Positions 17,949 to 26,453 of a stretch of DNA of 64,000 nt are shown here, piece by piece. The translations under genes were made by a program, and so were the position numbers. How positions within the stretch are numbered: position 1 is the first letter of the stretch; the number at the start of each line of letters is the position of its first letter. The notes under the pieces were generated by a model that was not told the DNA's origin, did no database searches, and was given only the letters and a program-made list of their open reading frames with translations. The stretch comes from Leifsonia aquatica (GTDB lineage: Bacteria; Actinomycetota; Actinomycetes; Actinomycetales; Microbacteriaceae): positions 62,001-126,000 of the forward strand of contig NZ_JACHVP010000005.1 in assembly GCF_014190775.1 (NCBI RefSeq). The letters are read 5' to 3'.

Positions 17949-17981
17949 GGACTCTCGCGGGCGGGAGCCGGTCTCTCAATC
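17931..17981. promoter_or_regulatory. Perfect 12-bp inverted repeat over the 5' end of the giant gene
   Basis: GATTGAGAGACC (17931-17942) is inverted as GGTCTCTCAATC (17970-17981) with a 27-bp spacer. It lies in the 80-bp gap downstream of the LuxR gene and covers the GTG at 17948. Candidate roles: operator for the LuxR-type regulator, or an RNA hairpin that hides or exposes the start. Confidence 0.6.
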
Positions 17982-18028
17982 GCCCGGAGCGGGTGATCTC
18001 GGGGTACAGATCGGGGTGACGCCGCGCC

Positions 18029-20548
18029 TCAGAGCAGGCCGAGGGCGCGCGCGTTGTCGACCGCCTGAGCGCGGTCGCGGGCGTCGAGTTTGGCGTAGAT
18101 GGAGCGCAGGTGGGTCTTCACCGTGTTGGCGCTCACGCTGTGCTTCGCGGCGATCTGGCCGATGCTCTGGTGCAGGGGGAGCTCCCTCAGCAGTTCTCGC
18201 TCCTTCGCGGTCAGCATCGGCGAGTTCTCCGGCCCGTCGACGCGGTGGTCGAGGGCGCCGGCGGCGGCGAGGACCGACCGGGCGAACTCCTCGCACTCGC
18301 CGAAGCCGCCCAGCCGATCGGAGACGAGCCGGGCGAAGGTTCCGCCCCGGGCCAGGAAGGGACGGCGGGTGCCGGTGCGCTCGGCGACGCTCAGCGCCTC
18401 CATCAGCCGTGCCTGCACGAGATCCTCGCGGTCGCGCTCGGCGGCGTGCGCGGCCAGCAGCAGCCAGCCGAAGACGATGTTGCTGCCGTGCCAGGCCGGC
18501 GCGCCGGTGCGCAGCAAGAGCTCCAGGGTGCGGTCGTCCGCATCCTGGGTGACGGTGCCCTCGCGGACGATGGAGCCGCCGAGTGCCGCCTCCAGCGACC
18601 GCGCACCGAGCATCTGCTCCAGCTCGTCCACCAGACCGCGGACCGCCGCGCGCCCGCGGTAGTGCATGGTGAGGTCGAGGAAGCGGAAGGCGCCGATGGC
18701 GATGGTGCGCGGGTTGCGTCGCACGGAGACGGAGAAGAGGTGCTCCATCTCCTCGAAGATCGCGCGGGTGTCATCCTCTTCGTCCAGCCGGAAGAGCAGG
18801 TGGAGAGCGCGGGGGGCGGCGACGTCGCCCGTGTCGAGGCCGCGCCACCGGGCCTGCACGATGTCGGCGACATGCGCCGACCGGAACGGTTCGCAGGACT
18901 GGTAGGCGGCGGAGGCGGCGCGCAGCAGAGCGCTCGCCGCCACGATGCTGTCGGTGCGGGGCTCGGCTCCGGCGAGGCCGGCGATCCGACGCTCGAAGAG
19001 GTGCACCATCGGCCACGAGCGATGGGAGGCGGCGGCTCCCGCGGCGAGCTCGAGGCAGAGCATCTGCAACCAGGGCAGGCCGGTCTCCTCCGCGCTGGCC
19101 GCCGTCGCCTCGGCGACTGCGAGCGCGTCAGCCGCCCGCCCCGACCGCAGGAGGAGCGAGGCCCGCGCCGCCTCGGCGAAGATGCGGGCGTCGAGCACCG
19201 CAAGGGCGCCTCCCTCCCCGGCCGGCCGGCGCAGCGAGATCCGGACGGCGTTCTCGATACGGGTGAGGGCGCGGTCGCGCGCCTCTTGTCCCTCGCCGTC
19301 GGCGCGGAGCCCGAGGATACCCGCCAGCACGAGCTCGGACTCCGGGGAGCGTGCGGCCTCGTCCTCCGCGAGCGCCAGGAAGTGGTCGGTCCGCACCGAG
19401 TCGAACCGGGTGGGGGAGGTGACGAGCGCGGCGAGCAGGCCGGTCGTCCCGGACATCACGCCGCGGTCCTCGAGGGCGGCGAGCGCGTCGCGGACGGGCG
19501 CGGTGTCACCGGAGAAGACCATCCCGAGACCGTACCGGCGCAGGATCTCCTCGACGAGGTCGGTGGAGCGGGAGGCCACCGCGAGCGCGAGGCCGCCGTG
19601 CACGTCGCCGCTCTCGAGGTGCCAGCGCGCCGCCGTGCGACGCAGATCGTCGAGGCGGCGGGCATCCCGTCGCGACAGCTCGGTGAGGAGGGTGCGGCGG
19701 AGCGACTCGTCGAATCGGTACTCGCATCCCTCGTCGCCGCCGTCGATGCGCTGCAGCAGGTCGTTGCCGTCCCGCAGCCGCTCGACCGTCGTGCCCGCGT
19801 CGGGGCAGCCCGTGAGCTCTGCGGCGAGGCCGACACTGAACGACGGGACCGCGGAGAGGGAGAGGAGCAGGTCGGCCTCGGCAGGGTCGAGCGTGCCGAG
19901 CAGAGCGCCGACGAAGTACTCGTCGGCGCCCGCGGGGGAGTGGGCGAGTCGGTGGATCGCTTCGCGCGGGTCGGCCATGCGGGCGAGCGCCGCGACGGCC
20001 AGCGTCAGGGTCATGGCTCGGCCGCCCGTGCGATCGAGGAGCTCGAAGACGTCCTGGGGAGGCAGGAGCACGCCGGCGCCGCGCAGCAGCTCGTCGGCCT
20101 CCCGCTGGCCGAAGGCGAGGTCGGCGACACCGACCATGATGAGCGGGCGCTCGGGGGACAGCGCGTCGAGCGCGAGCGGTTGGGTGCGCCCGCTGAGCAC
20201 GATCGCGCTGCCCGCCGCCGCGACGGCATCCTGGAGCAGTTCGCGATCGCTGTGGCTGTTGATCCGTTCGATGCCGTCGATCACGGTGGTCGCGCGGCCG
20301 GTCTGACCGCAGAGTGCGCTGATGCGGTCGCGCCAGTCGCGGTCGCCCACGCTGCCTGCTCGCGGCGGGCCGTCGACCTCGACGAGGATGCGGTCGGCCG
20401 GTTCGAGGTCGCACCAGGCGCGCAGCAACGAGGTCTTGCCGGTGCCGCCGGAGGCGACGATGGAGACGACCGCGGCGCGACCCTCGCCCTCGTCGAGGAC
20501 CCGCCGGAGCCCCCGGCGGTCCACCACGGCCGTACCGCTAGGCGTCAT
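18029..20548 (-). CDS. Large ATP-binding LuxR-family (LAL/MalT-like) regulator
   Basis: 839 residues. An N-terminal P-loop ASGGTGKTSLL (about 34-44) starts a STAND-type NTPase domain; a long helical TPR-like middle region (about 300-760) follows; the C-terminus is a LuxR/GerE helix-turn-helix with LTAKERELLREL and SVSANTVKTHLRSIYAKLDA (about 775-835). Family members are ATP- and ligand-dependent activators. It lies 80 bp upstream of, and on the same strand as, the giant surface-protein operon, so I infer that it controls that locus. The first P-loop Gly is Ala, a tolerated variation in this family. Confidence 0.9.
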   Translation of the reverse strand: MTPSGTAVVDRRGLRRVLDEGEGRAAVVSIVASGGTGKTSLLRAWCDLEPADRILVEVDGPPRAGSVGDRDWRDRISALCGQTGRATTVIDGIERINSHSDRELLQDAVAAAGSAIVLSGRTQPLALDALSPERPLIMVGVADLAFGQREADELLRGAGVLLPPQDVFELLDRTGGRAMTLTLAVAALARMADPREAIHRLAHSPAGADEYFVGALLGTLDPAEADLLLSLSAVPSFSVGLAAELTGCPDAGTTVERLRDGNDLLQRIDGGDEGCEYRFDESLRRTLLTELSRRDARRLDDLRRTAARWHLESGDVHGGLALAVASRSTDLVEEILRRYGLGMVFSGDTAPVRDALAALEDRGVMSGTTGLLAALVTSPTRFDSVRTDHFLALAEDEAARSPESELVLAGILGLRADGEGQEARDRALTRIENAVRISLRRPAGEGGALAVLDARIFAEAARASLLLRSGRAADALAVAEATAASAEETGLPWLQMLCLELAAGAAASHRSWPMVHLFERRIAGLAGAEPRTDSIVAASALLRAASAAYQSCEPFRSAHVADIVQARWRGLDTGDVAAPRALHLLFRLDEEDDTRAIFEEMEHLFSVSVRRNPRTIAIGAFRFLDLTMHYRGRAAVRGLVDELEQMLGARSLEAALGGSIVREGTVTQDADDRTLELLLRTGAPAWHGSNIVFGWLLLAAHAAERDREDLVQARLMEALSVAERTGTRRPFLARGGTFARLVSDRLGGFGECEEFARSVLAAAGALDHRVDGPENSPMLTAKERELLRELPLHQSIGQIAAKHSVSANTVKTHLRSIYAKLDARDRAQAVDNARALGLL

Positions 20549-20689
20549 CGCATGTCCCGAATCCGATCATCCGCATCCCCCGACGAAGAACGCCGTGCAA
20601 ATAGACCACGTGCTATGGATGCTAAGCGCGCTAAACGGATCGGTCTATCACCCCCTCCGGGTGATACGACGAGTACACCCTAAGTTGCA
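20549..20689. promoter_or_regulatory. Divergent promoter region with small hairpin
   Basis: AT-richer DNA between the LuxR gene and the iron-regulated gene. It holds a 7-bp inverted repeat ATCACCC/GGGTGAT with a 5-nt loop (20647-20665), role unknown, and should carry the LuxR-gene promoter. Confidence 0.4.
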
Positions 20690-20708
20690 TTAGGTTAGCC
20701 TTACCTAA
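20690..20708. promoter_or_regulatory. DtxR/IdeR iron box
   Basis: TTAGGTTAGCCTTACCTAA is a 19-bp near-palindrome matching 17 of 19 positions of the known DtxR/IdeR consensus (TTAGGTTAGGCTAACCTAA). It is 42 bp upstream of the siderophore-interacting protein start, where a repressor would block transcription in iron-replete cells. Confidence 0.9.
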
Positions 20709-20750
20709 ATACGCATGCTTTCCCGTGACCCATCTTGGAGGGACAGAGCC

Positions 20751-21587
20751 ATGGCTCGCACCAATATGCAGTCCACCCGCGTCAAGCCCGAGCGCTCGGA
20801 GCTGTTGGTGCTGCACGTGCTCCGGCGCGAGCGGATCTCGAGCGGCTTCGTCCGGATCACCCTCGGGGGAGGCGACATCGCCGGCTTCGTCCCGCTCGGC
20901 GCCGACCAGTGGTTCCGGCTGTTCCTCCCGGTCGGCGGCGAGGAGGGGGCTCTCAGTCGTCTGCCGGCGAAACTCGACACCCTCGCCTTCGCGCGCTACC
21001 TGACCATGTCGAAGACGGTGCGGCCGGTGCTGCGCAACTACTCGGTCCGCGCCTATCGACCCGACGGCGCCGACGGTCCCGAGCTCGACGTCGACTTCGT
21101 GCTCCACGGGTCAGCAGCGGACGGTACGAGCGGCCCCGCCGCCGCCTGGGCTGAGACCTGCGCGGTGGGAGACGCCGTCGCGATCATCGACGAAGGCATC
21201 TCGTTCACTCCGCCGACCGGCGTCGACCGCGTCCGCCTGGTCGCCGACGAGACCGGGGTGCCGGCCGCCGCGAACATCCTCGCCTCCCTCGACGTGGGCG
21301 TCCAGGGCGTCGCCGTCCTGGAGATCCCGCACGCCGACGACGCCCAGGAGCTGGTGACGCCGCCCGGCGTGGAGGTCGAGTGGGTCGTCCGCACGGACCC
21401 GCACGCCGTTCCCGGTGTCGCCGCGGGCACCCGCGCACGTCTCCTGCCGTCGACCGGCGAGCGCTTCTACGGCTGGGCCGTCGGCGAGTCCGCCCTCCCG
21501 ATCGCGATGCGCCGGCACTGGATCGCCGCGGGCGTCGCAAAGAGCGACATCCTCTTCTGCGGGTACTGGAAGGCGGGACGGCGCTAG
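20751..21587 (+). CDS. Siderophore-interacting protein (FAD-dependent ferric reductase, ViuB/SIP type)
   Basis: 278 residues. A ferredoxin-reductase-like FAD domain contains the flavin motif RNYSVRAYR (about 99-107), and the C-terminal SIP domain contains VRLVADETGVPAAANIL and ends RFYGWAVGES...HW...GYWKAGRR, as in SIP reductases. It reduces Fe(III)-siderophore complexes in the cytosol to release iron. The start at 20751 has GGAGGG upstream; an earlier in-frame ATG at 20715 has no such site. An iron box just upstream predicts induction under iron limitation. No siderophore transporter is adjacent. Confidence 0.92.
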   Translation: MARTNMQSTRVKPERSELLVLHVLRRERISSGFVRITLGGGDIAGFVPLGADQWFRLFLPVGGEEGALSRLPAKLDTLAFARYLTMSKTVRPVLRNYSVRAYRPDGADGPELDVDFVLHGSAADGTSGPAAAWAETCAVGDAVAIIDEGISFTPPTGVDRVRLVADETGVPAAANILASLDVGVQGVAVLEIPHADDAQELVTPPGVEVEWVVRTDPHAVPGVAAGTRARLLPSTGERFYGWAVGESALPIAMRRHWIAAGVAKSDILFCGYWKAGRR

Positions 21588-21606
21588 GCCGCCGCCCCGC
21601 GCCTGG

Positions 21607-23349
21607 TCAGATGACCTCGTACTCCTCGAGCAGTCGCCCGATCTCCGTGCGCTCGACGAAGCGCTTCGCGAATCCCGGGATCGGGAGCTTCTTGCCGTCG
21701 CGCAGGTACCGGGTGGACTTGATCAGCTCGCGCACGTCGTAGACCGAGCCGAACACCTCGGGAACGCCGCGTTCCACGTCGAGCAGCTGGTAGACCGCCT
21801 CCATCGCCGTACGAACCGAGTACTCGGTGGTGAAGATGCAGTCGCGGGTCGACTCGGCGAACTGGCCGATGAAGGCGAAGTTGGTCACGCCCTCCGGCAC
21901 GACCGCGGGACGGTCGCCCGCGGTGCGGGGCAGGAAGAACGCGGTGATGAAGGGCATCATGCACGGCCGGGTGATCGCACCGGTCGCCGCGAGCTCATCG
22001 ATCTCGTCGATCGGGACGCCCAGGTGGTACAGCCACTCCTGGGTGATCTCCTCGCCGGTGCACTCGCGCATCGGCTTCTTCACATAGTCGCCTGGTACGT
22101 CCGTGAACAGCCCGTAGAACCACACGACGGTCTGGTCGTCCGGCTGCTTCGAGAAGTGCGGCTGGCGGTTGACCGTCCAGCTGAGCAGCCACGAGGAGTC
22201 GCGCGCGGTCACGATGCCGCCGGTCACGACCTTGCCGCTGCGCGTCGGGCGCTTGGCGATCCGCTCGATGTGGGCGGGGATGCGCTCGTCGAGGGTGGTG
22301 ATCGATGCGGACTCCCACTGCGACTTCTCCGGGAAGGTGCAGAACTTGTCGGGGTGCCCGAACGACGGATCCTGCGCCGCGATGTTGCGCCAGAGGTGCC
22401 AGCTGCCACCGTCGTGGACTACCGGATCCCACTCCGCCTTCGTGTGGTGGTCGCCCCAGCGCGAGTTCTCGACGAGGGACCCGTTGGTGACGAACACCAG
22501 GTCGTCGTCGCCGAGGTCGACGCCGCCCTCCACGCCCTCGCGGATCCACTCGATGCGGCGGGCGGTCTTCCGGTCGGGGGCGATGTCGAAGCCGACGTCC
22601 ATCACCCGGGTGTCGAACTGCACGGTGACGCCGTGCTCGCGCAGCCAGTTGATGAGCGGCAGGACCAGCGACTCGTACTGGTTGTACTTCGTGAACTTGA
22701 GGGCGCTGAAATCCGGCAGGCCGTCGATGTGGTGGATGAACCGCTGCACGTACAGCTTCATCTCCAGGGCGCTGTGCCACTCCTCGAAGGCGAACATCGT
22801 GCGCCAGTACAACCAGAAGTTCGAGGCGAGGAAGTCCGGTCCCATCACCTCGTCGATCCGCTTGTCGTACAACGACTCCGGCAGGGCGAGCACGAGGTCG
22901 ACGAGGTCCTTCGTGGCCTTCTTGTCGAGCGTGAACGTCATCCCCGTCTTCGCATCCTGTCCTCGGTCGACGGTCGCGCGCTGCAGCGAGTAGTTGGGGT
23001 CGTCTTTGTTGAGCCAGTAGAACTCGTCGAGCACCGAGCCGTCGACCTCGAGCGACGGGATGGAGCGGTACAGGTCCCAGAGGCACTCGAAGTGGTCCTC
23101 CATCTCGCGGCCGCCGCGGATGAGCCAGCCGGTCTCCGCGTCGCCGGCGCCGTCGAGCGCGCCGCCGCCGACGGCGGACGCCTCCAGGATGGTGATCCGC
23201 TCGCCCGGCACCTGGCCGTCGCGGATCAGGAAGGCGGCGGCGGCGAGTGACGCCAGGCCTCCGCCGACCAGATATGCCGACACGCGCTCCGATCGCTCCG
23301 GCTTGCGCGGGCGTGCGAACGCCTCGTAGTTCCCCTTCGAGTAGTACAT
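21607..23349 (-). CDS. ohyA: Oleate hydratase
   Basis: 580 residues, the usual length. The N-terminal FAD fold AYLVGGGLASLAAAAFLIRDG is followed by ITILEAS and the family stretches GWLIRGGREMEDHFECLWDL, MGPDFLASNFWLYWRTMFAF and NFAFIGQFAES. It adds water to the double bond of oleate and related free fatty acids to give 10-hydroxy products and is thought to detoxify unsaturated fatty acids. The ATG at 23349 has GGGAGG upstream. A 26-bp perfect palindrome just upstream suggests tight repression, but no TetR gene is beside it. Confidence 0.95.
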   Translation of the reverse strand: MYYSKGNYEAFARPRKPERSERVSAYLVGGGLASLAAAAFLIRDGQVPGERITILEASAVGGGALDGAGDAETGWLIRGGREMEDHFECLWDLYRSIPSLEVDGSVLDEFYWLNKDDPNYSLQRATVDRGQDAKTGMTFTLDKKATKDLVDLVLALPESLYDKRIDEVMGPDFLASNFWLYWRTMFAFEEWHSALEMKLYVQRFIHHIDGLPDFSALKFTKYNQYESLVLPLINWLREHGVTVQFDTRVMDVGFDIAPDRKTARRIEWIREGVEGGVDLGDDDLVFVTNGSLVENSRWGDHHTKAEWDPVVHDGGSWHLWRNIAAQDPSFGHPDKFCTFPEKSQWESASITTLDERIPAHIERIAKRPTRSGKVVTGGIVTARDSSWLLSWTVNRQPHFSKQPDDQTVVWFYGLFTDVPGDYVKKPMRECTGEEITQEWLYHLGVPIDEIDELAATGAITRPCMMPFITAFFLPRTAGDRPAVVPEGVTNFAFIGQFAESTRDCIFTTEYSVRTAMEAVYQLLDVERGVPEVFGSVYDVRELIKSTRYLRDGKKLPIPGFAKRFVERTEIGRLLEEYEVI

Positions 23350-23381
23350 GCGGACCTCCCTCTCCGTTCGAGTACTCCGAA

Positions 23382-23407
23382 TAACTTGCACATTGCAGTG
23401 CAAGTTA
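23382..23407. promoter_or_regulatory. Palindromic operator upstream of oleate hydratase
   Basis: TAACTTGCAC (23382-23391) and its exact complement GTGCAAGTTA (23398-23407) flank a 6-bp centre ATTGCA. The form and position, 33 bp upstream of the ATG, are typical of a TetR-family operator. Confidence 0.8.
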
Positions 23408-23711
23408 GTGATCATTCTACCGAGGGCCATCTCGGAGCGACAGGGGTGACCTGACGGGTGGGAGGACGTGCACGCGACCCGTCTCATCCTGTGTAACGTC
23501 TCAGAAACACGATCGCGCGCTGCCGGAAACAGCGGTTCCGTAACGTCGGCCGTGTCGATGGCGCCGCTTCCTCAGCCGCTGGCCCACCCCCGGAGCCGGC
23601 CCTGGACCGTTCGCAGGTCGTGCTCCCCGGCGCCTCGAGTCTCCCCTTCCTCGCCGCTGACAGCGGTCTCCTCGGCGTCCCCTTTCGCCCCCAGAGGAAG
23701 GCTCCACCCGA
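23408..23711. other. Long upstream region of the cohesin gene
   Basis: About 300 bp without a gene I can support. It must hold the promoter and a leader for the plus-strand cohesin gene. GAGGAAGG (23693-23700) is the ribosome site, spaced 11 nt from the ATG. I see no strong -10/-35 pair or long palindrome. Confidence 0.4.
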
Positions 23712-24434
23712 ATGCATCAGAATCCCAGGCGACTCGTGCGCCTCCTCGCCGTCGCCACGGCCGCGCTCGCGGGCCTCGGGCTCGCGGTCGGCGCTGCAGC
23801 GCCCGCCGTCGCCGCCCCGGCCGTCTCGAGCGTCTCCGTCTCGGCGCCCGCCACCGCGACCGCCGGCGACACGTTCGACGTGACCGTGACGCTGACCGGA
23901 GCGACCGACGTGTACGGCTACGAGTCCGTGCTCGCCTTCGACCCGGCGGTCGTCTCCTACGTGGACGGGAGCGCGGTCGTCACGGCGGGCGGCTTCGACT
24001 CGGTCCGCACCGGAGCCGGCTCCGTCGACGTCGTCTACACGCGCCTCGGCACGTCCCCGGCGCTGTCGGGCGACATCAGCTACACGCTGACGTTCGCCGC
24101 GACGGCGGAGGGCTCGACGGCGTTCACCGTGCGCTCGCTCTCGCTGGTCGACTCCGCCTCCGCGGTGACGGCCTCCACCGACGCGGCGACCAGCCCGGCC
24201 GTCGCGATCGCGCCCGCCGCAGTGACCTCGCCGACGCCCACCCCGTCGACCGGCGTGGCCGGATCCGGCGGGACCGGCACGGGAGGCTCCTCCACCTCGA
24301 CCGCAGCCGACGACCTCGCCTCCACCGGCTCCAACGCCCTGCCGTACGTGATCGCCGCCCTGGTGCTGCTCGCCCTGGGCGCCGCCGCCGTGCTGTTCAC
24401 CGTCCGCCGCCGCCGGGCAGGAGACGCCCGATGA
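23712..24434 (+). CDS. Cell-wall-anchored cohesin-domain protein (LASTG sortase substrate)
   Basis: 240 residues. Signal peptide to about residue 34 (PAVAA), then one cohesin-like beta domain (about 36-165): VSVSAPATATAGDTFDVTVT, LTGATDVYGYESVLAFDPAV, TRLGT and TLTFAATAEGSTAFTV follow the cohesin strand pattern. A Thr/Pro/Gly/Ser-rich wall-spanning linker (about 170-200) precedes LASTG (202-206), a hydrophobic helix and RRRR, a class E sortase signal. It overlaps the next gene by 4 bp (ATGA), and that gene encodes a dockerin-bearing amidase. The simplest reading is a single-cohesin anchor that holds the enzyme on the cell wall. Cohesin assignment is by pattern; binding is inferred. Confidence 0.82.
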   Translation: MHQNPRRLVRLLAVATAALAGLGLAVGAAAPAVAAPAVSSVSVSAPATATAGDTFDVTVTLTGATDVYGYESVLAFDPAVVSYVDGSAVVTAGGFDSVRTGAGSVDVVYTRLGTSPALSGDISYTLTFAATAEGSTAFTVRSLSLVDSASAVTASTDAATSPAVAIAPAAVTSPTPTPSTGVAGSGGTGTGGSSTSTAADDLASTGSNALPYVIAALVLLALGAAAVLFTVRRRRAGDAR

Positions 24435-26320
24435 CCGCCCGCCGATCGACCCCGAGGAGCACGACCGCCATGCACACCCGCACGAAGAGCCGCCGCGCCG
24501 CGACCGCCACGGGCGTCGTCGCCGCCCTGGCCGCGCTCGTCGCGACCGGAGCGGTCGTCGCTCCCGCCGCCTCCGCCGCGCCGGCCGCCGCCGCACCCAC
24601 GGCCGCCTTCCTCGCGCCGTACTACACCGCGCACGACCTGACCGGCGACAAGCAGGTCACCACCGCCGACCTGGATGCGCTGACGACGCACCTCGGCGAG
24701 ACGTCCGCGTCGGCGGGCTGGTCCGCCGCGGCCGATGTGGACGGCGACGGCACCATCACCGTGAAGGACCTCGTCGGCCTCTCGCAGCGCATGATCTACG
24801 ACGACGGTCCCTTCCAGCTGGTGGAGGCGTCCGCCCTCGACATGCAGGCCGCGATGAACGCCGGCGTCACCACCTCGGTAAAGATCACGCAGGAGTATCT
24901 CGACCGCATCGCCGCCCTCGACCGCACCGTCGTCGACACCGGCACCGGCGGCCGCGCGCTCAACTCGATCATCTCGAAGAACCCGCAGGCGCTGACGATC
25001 GCCGCCCAGGCCGACGCCACCCGCGCGCAGAAGGGGATGACGAGCATGCTCCTCGGCGTCCCGATCGCGGTGAAGGACAACTACGACACCGTCGACATGC
25101 CCACCACGGGCGGCTGCGGCTGCTGGGACGGCAACCAGACCAGCGACGACGCCACGATGGTGAAGGGGCTCCGCGCGGCGGGCGCCGTCATCCTCGCGAA
25201 GGCCAGTCTGGACGAGTTCGCGTACGGCTTCGTGTCCGAGTTCTCCTCGTTCCAGGACCCGGGCAAGAGCCTCCTGGTCGCCAGCCCGCTCAACACCAGC
25301 AAGACGGCCGGCGGCTCGAGCGGTGGAACGGGTGCGGCCATCGCCGCGAACCTGGCGGGCATCGGCTTCGGCACCGACACGGGAGGCTCGATCCGCGTCC
25401 CGTCGACGTACAACTCGCTCGTCGGCATCCGCCCGACCGTCGGCCTGACCAGCCGGGACGGCATCATCCCGCTCGCGCTCAGCCAGGACACCGGCGGCCC
25501 GATCGCCCGCAGCGTCACCGACGCGGCCGTCGCCCTCGACGCCGTGACCGGAGTGGATGCGGCCGACCCGATCACCGCCGAGCAGTCCGGCAAGGTGCCG
25601 ACGTCGTACACCGCGGCGCTCGACCCGGAGGCCCTGAAGGGCAAGCGGATCGGCATCGTCACCTCGATGCTGGGCACCAACGCGACGGTCACGCGCCTGT
25701 GGGCCGCTGCGAAGGCCACGCTCCAGGCTCAGGGTGCGACGGTCGTCGAGCTGAGCACGGTCCCGACCGCGTTCACGGCGACCCTCAACGAGGGCAGCGG
25801 CAGCACGAACGAGTTCAAGCACGACCTGGACGTCTACATCCAGAACCACCTCGCGCCGGCCGTGACCGCCCGCTCCATCGCCGACATCCTGGCCACCGGC
25901 CGCAACGTCACCTCCCGCAACAGCATCTACACCTCGCGGAACAACGTGACCGACGCCCAGTACCAGGCGTGGGCGGGTCCGACGGGGACGCACACCACGG
26001 CCATCGCGACGGGGAACGCCACCGTCACGCAGCTGATGAACGACAACCAGCTCGACTCGCTGGTCTACCCGAGCGGTTCGCCGTACAACACCATCGGCAC
26101 GAACATGCGCCTCAGCCCGAACACCGGGATGCCGGCCATCACCGTCCCGATGGGGCAGGCCATCGCCTCTGACGGCACCAACCCGGTCGTCGGCGCCAAC
26201 GTCAACCTCGAGTTCCTCGGGCGCGACTACGACGAGAGCGGCATCATCGGGCTGGCGTACGCCTTCGAGCAGGCGACCCACGCCCGCGCGACCGCGTCGC
26301 TGTACGGCCCCCTCAAGTAG
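24431..26320 (+). CDS. Secreted amidase-signature enzyme with N-terminal dockerin
   Basis: 629 residues. A signal peptide (cleavage near ASA, about residue 49) is followed by a dockerin type I module (about 64-122) with two calcium loops, DLTGDKQVTTAD (from 69) and DVDGDGTITVKD (from 102). An amidase-signature domain fills the rest: catalytic Lys215 in AVKDNYD, cis-Ser296 in GGSSGGTG and nucleophile Ser320 in TDTGGSIRVPS, all present. It hydrolyses an amide of unknown identity outside the cell. The ATG at 24431 overlaps the cohesin stop and has GGAG 7 nt upstream, so the two are translated together. An ATG at 24470 would give a shorter signal peptide. Dockerins usually sit on glycoside hydrolases, so this pairing is unusual. 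Confidence 0.88.
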   Translation: MTARRSTPRSTTAMHTRTKSRRAATATGVVAALAALVATGAVVAPAASAAPAAAAPTAAFLAPYYTAHDLTGDKQVTTADLDALTTHLGETSASAGWSAAADVDGDGTITVKDLVGLSQRMIYDDGPFQLVEASALDMQAAMNAGVTTSVKITQEYLDRIAALDRTVVDTGTGGRALNSIISKNPQALTIAAQADATRAQKGMTSMLLGVPIAVKDNYDTVDMPTTGGCGCWDGNQTSDDATMVKGLRAAGAVILAKASLDEFAYGFVSEFSSFQDPGKSLLVASPLNTSKTAGGSSGGTGAAIAANLAGIGFGTDTGGSIRVPSTYNSLVGIRPTVGLTSRDGIIPLALSQDTGGPIARSVTDAAVALDAVTGVDAADPITAEQSGKVPTSYTAALDPEALKGKRIGIVTSMLGTNATVTRLWAAAKATLQAQGATVVELSTVPTAFTATLNEGSGSTNEFKHDLDVYIQNHLAPAVTARSIADILATGRNVTSRNSIYTSRNNVTDAQYQAWAGPTGTHTTAIATGNATVTQLMNDNQLDSLVYPSGSPYNTIGTNMRLSPNTGMPAITVPMGQAIASDGTNPVVGANVNLEFLGRDYDESGIIGLAYAFEQATHARATASLYGPLK

Positions 26321-26337
26321 CGACACCCCCCCGCGAC

Positions 26338-26390
26338 ATTCGGCCCGAATGTCGGGAATCGCTCACGCATTCCCGACATTCGGGCCGAAT
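26338..26390. terminator. Perfect 22-bp hairpin downstream of the amidase gene
   Basis: Perfect 22-bp arms (26338-26359 and 26369-26390) with a 9-nt loop; each arm contains the shorter palindrome ATTCGGCCCGAAT or its complement. It probably ends the cohesin-amidase operon. Related ATTCG..CGAATGTCG words recur at 54693-54757. Confidence 0.75.
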
Positions 26391-26453
26391 CGCGTGCTGT
26401 GGAATCGACGGGGCGCGCGTAGCGTTCCCCGTGAGAGACAGCAGGAGGCGACG

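Noticed and set aside
20647-20665. Small hairpin as a terminator or riboswitch before the siderophore-interacting gene
   Set aside because: It is at the divergent promoters, too short for a riboswitch, and no gene ends there; role left open.
23712-26320. A true cellulosome
   Set aside because: Only one cohesin and one dockerin enzyme are present, with no scaffoldin array or glycoside hydrolases; a one-to-one display pair fits better.
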